Below, in pieces: positions 58,115 through 64,000 of a stretch of DNA of 64,000 bases (position 1 is its first letter; every line of letters starts with the position of its first letter). Position numbers and translations under genes: made by a program. Origin of the DNA: Lathyrus oleraceus (taxonomy: Eukaryota; Streptophyta; Magnoliopsida; Fabales; Fabaceae); NCBI RefSeq assembly GCF_024323335.1, contig NC_066584.1, forward strand, positions 419,035,819-419,099,818, given 5' to 3'. A model generated the notes under the pieces. That model was not told the DNA's origin. It made no database searches and was given only the letters and a program-made list of their open reading frames with translations.

Positions 58115-59598
58115 TGAAATTCTAGTTAACAGACTTTCGATGTCACACGGGTTGTTATGACATCCAATTCTGCGCAAACAAGAATTATGCAGAACTTAAA
58201 AAGTAAGTGCAGTAAATAACACAAGGAATTATTTACCCAGTTCGGTCCAAGATGACCTACGTCTGGGGGCTACCAAGCCAGGGAGGAAATCCATTATTAG
58301 TAGTATTAATTCAGACCTTAAACCAACTGTTTAACCCTATCACTTAATACCTACCCAATGCAATTTCAATCTTACACTAAGATCAGAGTTCCTACTCACA
58401 CCCCCCTCAATCACCTCAGTGATTACAACCTTTAATTAAGATTAAAGACAATTGTGAAGTCACACTTCAAACAACTCTTGATTGTGCTTAACATCTTTAA
58501 TCAAGATACACAGCACTCACGCTTAAAAGCTAAGAGTGACACAACACTTACAACTCAATGAACACCCTATACCAATGCAATCATCTCAGTGATAATAGCT
58601 TGGCTCACAAGATACACCTAATACAAGACACACAAAAATACAGCAGTGAAGTATGATGGACACACAAAATCTTCACGCCTAAAAATCCCCGAGTTCTGAA
58701 TGAAGCATAGCCATCCTTTTATATTGCAGCACTTGGGCCTTGTACTTGTATTTCCTGAAATTAAGGTCAAGCATGTTAACCTAATTTCCACATCTTAGGG
58801 TACTAACAAATAGGCTATTTGTTAGGTTCATTAATTGTAGCTTAGTTGTTAGTTTCCTAGATTTTAGCTCAGCTGTTGAATTCCTGAAGAATAGCCTGAG
58901 AAAAATGCTGAAACAGAAAAACTAAACAACCTACAATTTAGCATATGCTGTCAGGAATGAATGTCACAACATTCAGTTTGACTTCCACATCATAGACCAT
59001 ATGCTGAGTCTGTTTTTCCTGAAAACAGACTGTACAAATTCGTTGTACTGTACAGGACCAATATGTCCATACTTCAGCGTACATTAATAAATGTCACAAT
59101 ATCCAATTTGACATTTACACATAAGGCCTTATGCCATGGTCTGTTATTCTCCTGAAGAACAGACTGAGATACATACTGAACTGTAGCAGACAACCAACCT
59201 GCCTATTCTTCAGCATATGCTGTCAATGATGAATGTCATAACATCCAGTTTGACATTCAGACAGTAGGCCTTGTGCCAGGTCTGTTAATCCCTTGATAAA
59301 CAGATTAAAAATAAATACTGAGTTATTAAAGAACACCAGTTGTTCTAGTCCTCAGTATCTGCTGACAGGGATGAATGTCATAACATCCTGTTTGACATTC
59401 AGTAGATCCTGTATTAGCTAAACCTGCAGCAAACTACTCAAGTATGTCATGACATCAGTCAAGACATCAGAGTACAGTTAGATGATCTAACACACAATGC
59501 AGTCAAACAATCATCTCTACAGCATGTCATGACATTAGTCAAGACATTAGAATCCAGCTAGTGTTTTACCATACAATGCAGCCAATTAAACATATACA
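58115..59598 (-). repeat. copia-2 5' LTR (1484 bp)
   Basis: TG...CA ends. The - strand TATA box TATAAAAGG is at 58715-58723. It shares the U5 block GGCTTGGTAGCCCCCAGACG (about 58262-58282) with copia-1. It is followed by TSD aaagc and the rest of the interrupted 733-bp monomer. Confidence 0.94.
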
Positions 59599-59603
59599 AA
59601 AGC

Positions 59604-59838
59604 AAATAAATGCAGTCATCAGCATTGACATTTATGGGATTCGTATAAAACGTATCGCTTGTTAATCTGATATTTTCTATTACTTATTTACTTTTATTGT
59701 TAACTTAAGCCAATTGTGCACCCCCAATTTGACCGTACAAAACACATTTAGACTCCTATATTAAAATACAATAATTCATGTGAAGATGAATCATTTTATT
59801 ACTTGCAACACATTTTTAGTAGATATGCTAGAAATTCA
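59604..59838 (+). repeat. End of the sixth 733-bp monomer and of the Athila-B LTR
   Basis: It resumes exactly at gaaagc|aaataaatgcagtcatcag where the array stopped at 40490 and ends gaaattca before the primer site, as a CA-ending LTR should. Confidence 0.85.
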
Positions 59839-60212
59839 TTAAGTTTTTGACGTCGTTGTCGATGATTGTTGAATCATTTCAAAGAGGAAACTTAGATGTT
59901 TTGAAAGTTTAATTTTATTTTAATTTTATTTATTTATTATCTGTTATTGTTTGATGTTTTTTAAACTTTGATTTAATTTTATTTTCACTTTCCATTATTA
60001 TTTTACTTTTTTCTTGACGTAATGCAACTAAAGTATTTTATGGTTGTGTATGCGAGGTTTAAGATCGACGTTATTACTGTTGGAATCAGTGATCAAAAAA
60101 AAATATAGCAAACTAGAAAGCAATTAGAGAAGCATATGATACACATGAAAAACTGGAAGAAGAGCATTTTTCAGAATCTATGAATCACGAAAGTGAGCAA
60201 GAAGAATAAGTC
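59839..60212 (+). other. Athila-B primer site and leader
   Basis: TGACGTCGTTGTCGATGA (59848-59865) matches the aspartate-tRNA-type site TGGCGCCGTTGCCGGGGA at 13 of 18 positions; four of five changes are C-to-T or G-to-A. A T-rich leader follows. Confidence 0.75.
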
Positions 60213-62349
60213 ATGGTTAATCCATAGTCGGGAAGGACCATGGGCCACTATTGTAGAAGAACAGATGTAGAGTTGATTTCATTGGGGTTCCAACTGGAAA
60301 ACCATGTTGATTTTTACATTAAGAATACATTGTTTGCAGGTTAGAGAGATAACACATTCGATGTGAATGAAATTCGAGACCCATGGGAGCATTAGACTTA
60401 ATTTTATGAGACATGTTCGATGTGAAAACTAGAAGGGGTAATTGAAGACCATATCAAATTGAGGCTATTCATATTTTCTTTAATCAGAAGGGTCGAAGAT
60501 TGGTTACAATGTTTTCCAAGTGGTACAATTCAGACATGGACAGAATTAGAAGACAAGTTTCTAGAAAGATTCTTCTTAAATGATGAGTTTGTTGAAAGAA
60601 TGGTTGAAATTTCAAATTTCTCACAAGGCGGATCATAATCACTCTATGATGAATGGAAAAGATTTAAGTTGTTACTCAAAATATGTTTGAATCATAGCAT
60701 GTATAACATGGAACAAATGCAACATTTAACAAGACGTCTGAAAGCTTAAGCAAGAATGTTTTTGGATGCCTCAGTTGGGGTAGAATCATAACAAAGAATG
60801 AAGACGAGGTAAAATAGTTTATTGAGAAAATGTGTTAGAATGAGTATCGTTCTCAAATTGAGAACGGTATAAAAATTGAAGAAAAAAAAAAGGTATTATA
60901 ATTGGATACTCACACAACTTTGTTAACTCAATTAGAAGTTCTTACTAAAAAGTTATTGGGAGCCACTATTGTTCATGCAAATGAAAATGTAAATCAAGCT
61001 CAAGCATTACGGTGTGATTTTTGTGAGTAGGGGCATACTAATGGAAACTGTGTACCATAAGGATTCACTGAAGAAGCACAATATGCAAACAACTATCCAA
61101 AAGGTAACCCTTATTCTAACACTTATAATCAAGTTTGGAAATATCATCTTAATTTAAAGTGGAGCAATAACACAAGTTTGAATCCAGTTCAAGGTAATCC
61201 TTAAGTCCTACAAATTCCCCAGGTTATTCAAATGAAACAACCTTCTCCATTAGAATAAACTATAGCTCAGTTTATCCAACCATCCATCCAGAATTTGGAT
61301 ATATAAATTGGTCAACTATCAAGACTTAACATCACAAACAGGTGGTGGTTTCAATAGGAATATCGTCGATAACCCGAAAATAAGAGTTGTAAAGCTATAG
61401 AGTTATGAATCAGGGTTGTGCCTTCAATTTAAAACACAGATGGGATGAGATAAAAGGTGAGTGAAAATGAGGGGGGAAAGAAAAATGAGGAAGGAGTGGA
61501 AAAAGATAGTGGTGTATTAGTTGAGGGAGAAGTTGAAAAAGAAAAAGAGTTAGAGGGAAAAAGTGAGAATGTGAGTGAAGAACCTGTGAGGGGAGATACA
61601 CTTGACAAACTCATTGATAGAAACTCACATTTGAAGAGAAAAAATAAACAAATCTTTAATGAACCTAATCCTAAAGTATCATACTATGTTAAGCCTCCTT
61701 ACCCAATTCTGAAATAAGAACCCAAGAAAAAGATGGAAGTGGGGCAGTTCAAAAAGTTTATGGAAATTTTTACCAAGCTCTAATTTAGTCTCCCATTATG
61801 TGAAGCCTTACAACAAATGTCGGTGTATGCTAAACTCATGAAATATTTACTCGTAGGTAACTGTAAGCTAGAGTATGATGAGAACATAACTTTTACTGAA
61901 AAATGCAATGTCGTCATTCAAAGGAAGCTCTCGCCCAAACTCATAAATCTAAGGCGATTCATTATTCCTTGTACCATTGGAAAACTGAACATTGGGAATA
62001 CACTTTGTAATTTAGGGAATAACATCAATTTAATTCCTCTATATATGATGAAGAAGCTTGATTTTGGGAAACCTAAGCCTACTCAGATGATTTGTATGAT
62101 TTATGATAGTTCATGGGTTAGCCCTGTCCATGAGGTCCCAAAGAAGGGAGGTATGACTATCATCAGAAATGAGAAGAACAATTTGATTATGACTCGCATA
62201 ATTATCGAATGGGGAATGTGCATAGATTATTGTAGGCTAAACCAATCAACTACAAAAGATAATTTCCCATTACCATTCATAGATCAAATGTTAGAGATAT
62301 TAAAAGGACAAGCATACTATTGTTTTTGGATGTCTATTTGGGGTACAAT
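60213..62349 (+). pseudogene. Athila-B gag-protease-RT fragment
   Basis: ATG at 60213. The gag core appears around 60430-60700 (IKLRLFIFSLIRRVEDWLQC, SGTIQTWTELEDKFLERFF, SLYDEWKRFKLLL) with several stops. A knuckle CDFCE.GHTNGNC, itself with a stop, is at 61012-61054. A Glu/Lys-rich linker at 61457-61717 ends VKPPYP. The protease region 61817-62060 has EKCNVVIQRKLSPKL, IPCTIG and LCNLGNNINLIPL, where the usual catalytic D-L-G-A reads N-L-G-N. The RT start (VSPVHEVPKKGGMT, CIDYCRLNQSTTKDNFPLPFIDQMLE) ends with a frameshifted LDVYLGYN-like stretch, cut at 62349 by an Ogre LTR. Confidence 0.85.
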
Positions 62350-64000
62350 TGTAGCGGGGTATTCGTTACCATTAGATATATTGACTAAATCTAAGGTAAA
62401 CCATACAAGTCGAGTCGCCACCGCACTTCTATTTATCCAAAGGAATGGTTAGAAAGCGAACAAAAACCTAAAAGTTTTATCGAATCAAAAACTAGTAAAA
62501 ATGTCAGAGATCTGGGTAAGGGGGTTGGTTATGCAATGGGAAGGTTTTAAGCACCCAAAACATCCTAGGTACTCCTAGGGAGCCCTTTTCATACTTGTTG
62601 TAAGGTTGATATTTTGTGAAAAATTTGTTTGTACAAACATGATTGAAGAGATGAGAAAAGAATATACAAGTTTATTTACATTTTGTGTTTGAATGGATGA
62701 AACCCATTGCCACGTACCATCTTAAAAAAGATTAGGATCAAAACCTCATAGTTCGGGGTAAAAATCTCAAAATGAGTTGGTGAATTGATTGGTCCAAAAG
62801 CCTTAAGGTCTTTTGTTATCAAAGGGAGAAAACTCAACCTAAAACCACAAATCCACCATATGAGGATAGCTTCAACATGCTAGTGAGGGGTTAACCCTAT
62901 AATAAGTATGAAAGACTCATTGTCCATCACTAAGGATATAGGTGAGTATTACATCTACCTCAAGGATAACTCAAACCTAATAGATAAAGGTTATGAAAAA
63001 AGTTTGATTAAGGGAGTGGCCATTGAAACCACAAAAGTATTTGAATGAGTTGTATTTACTAATGAAAAGTATTTACAAAATATGGTCAAAGGTGATTTAA
63101 AGGTTCAATTCAAAATAAGTGTTGTGAAAAGAAAGTTTGAAAATAAAAAGCATAAGGCTTAGGTTTCTAATGTTTGAAAGAAGTGTTAAATGTTTGCACA
63201 AAAGTTTTGGCTTGGGTTAGAGTGGAGGGAAGAAGAAGAATGGCTAAAGTCTTAATCATACAAGAGATGAGGGATAAGAAACAAGACCACAAATGGAGTT
63301 CCTCTCTTGAGATCATATTGATGATCCAAGTAGCTCCCATCCTTTGGAATATGCAAGCAAAATAAGTGTAAGCTCAAGCAATCAACATAATCAAACAAGC
63401 TCTTAGAAGATCCCCAATGTCTCTTGCATCTCTCCCTATTTTGAAGCTCATGACAATGGTTCTTCACTTAGGCTCAATGTTGGAATCCCTAGCACAAGAA
63501 CACACACATCAAAAAGTTCTATCAACAAATAAAGAATGAACAAGAAGGAGTTTAGAAATTGGTCCTTTCAAAGTCCTCTTCAACATTTATAGCACTCTAA
63601 AGGCCCAATGCCTAGTTGCTCTTTGACTTTTATAGCACTCTAAAGGCTCAATGCATAGTTGCTCTTTGACTCCAAATTTGCATAGGGAAAGTCCTAAAGT
63701 CTAAGTCCAATTGTTCATTTCTTTGCATTTGGTCCACAACAAACAAAACAAAACACAAGCACAATGATATATACACAATTATGTGCTCAAGTGAGCAAAA
63801 GGCAAATTGCATTAACATAAACATGTGCTCAAAGGAGCAAAGGAAAAAGCAAATGAATAATATGTACAAGAATAGTAGATTTCATAAATGTAAAGTGCAA
63901 GAAGTAAATGTTAATGGTTAATGGTTAATGTTAGTAGTTAGTGTGTCATAAGGCAAATTTAGCGCTATGTTAAGCAATCGTAATTGGACTTATGTAGAAG
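62350..64000 (-). repeat. Ogre LTR, partial at window end
   Basis: Same orientation as the solo LTR at 11595-16303 and collinear with its first 1.6 kb: shared cctaggtactcctagggagc (about 62564) and aatttagcgctatgttaagc (about 63957). The edge is TGTAGCGGGG at 62350, and the preceding acaat is a candidate TSD. It is more diverged from the two left copies than they are from each other. ORFs inside are not supported. Confidence 0.85.

Larger units (their letters stand above)
40496..59598 (-). mobile_element. copia-2: SIRE/Maximus-like copia element, near complete, split by Ogre-like element
   Basis: Perfect target duplicates aaagc (40491-40495 and 59599-59603) bound LTRs 58115-59598 (5') and 40496-41978 (3'). 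Without the nested element it is about 8.5 kb. It has a primer site, gag-pol and polypurine tract, but no env-like ORF in the 0.8 kb between pol and the 3' LTR. About 28 differences between the LTRs over 1.48 kb (counted by hand) suggest a moderately old insertion. Confidence 0.95.
36315..62349 (+). mobile_element. Athila-B: Athila-like Ty3/gypsy element with tandem-repeat LTR, split by copia-2
   Basis: In order: tandem-repeat LTR (36315-40490, and after copia-2 59604-59838), primer site 59848-59865, leader, gag from 60213, protease and the beginning of RT up to 62349, where an Ogre LTR cuts it. The LTR/primer/gag order and gag/PR motifs identify an Athila-like element. Its 3' half is missing or beyond the window. 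Confidence 0.8.

Overview
The window looks like nuclear heterochromatin or intergenic DNA of a large-genome legume, most likely tribe Fabeae (Pisum/Vicia/Lathyrus type). The reasons are Ogre-type Ty3/gypsy LTRs (4.7 kb, 5' end TGTAAGACCCC), an arginine-tRNA-like primer site TGGCGACTCCACTGGGG in a second Ogre-like element, SIRE/Maximus-type Ty1/copia elements with a third env-like ORF, and intron-bearing eukaryotic gene structure. The species is inference. I saw no rRNA, tRNA gene, CRISPR or prokaryotic feature.

Left block (1-22.4 kb): a 5'-cut SIRE-like copia element (copia-1, 1-6999, + strand) lies in an Ogre LTR fragment (7000-8468). Next comes a decayed Athila-like element on the - strand (Athila-A: gag 8469-9118, PBS 19603-19620, LTR 19627-21030). 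It was split by copia-3 (9210-19484, TSD ttcta), which was itself split by a complete solo Ogre LTR (11595-16303, TSD gcctc). Athila-A abuts the 5' end of an older copia element (copia-5, 21031-22385, - strand).

Middle block (22.4-36 kb): a plant-mobile-domain (PMD/MAIN-like) pseudogene and a FAR1-type MULE transposase pseudogene, both on the - strand, in about 6.3 kb that also carries at least 15 copies of a degenerate 20-bp palindrome. Then come a small MULE with 316-bp TIRs and 8/9 matching TSDs (31359-32911), the one apparently intact host gene (an HSP20/RTM2-like membrane-anchored protein, two exons, 33493-34210), and a 701-bp hAT-like MITE (34867-35567).

Right block (36-64 kb): an Athila-like element on the + strand (Athila-B). 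The repeat region in front of its primer site consists of six tandem monomers of about 733 bp. Copia-2 (40496-59598, - strand, TSD aaagc) inserted in the last monomer. A young internally deleted Ogre-like element (43958-54528, + strand, TSD ttaag) then inserted in the RT frame of copia-2. Hand comparison of LTR pairs gives about 28 differences per 1.48 kb for copia-2 and about 9 substitutions per 1.75 kb for the Ogre-like element, which agrees with the nesting order. Athila-B gag/PR/RT remnants follow (60213-62349) and are cut by another Ogre LTR that runs off the window (62350-64000).

Almost all coding content is transposon-derived and broken. The exceptions are the RTM2-like gene and the intact gag ORF (46855-48528) of the young Ogre-like element, which also keeps its LTRs, PBS and PPT.
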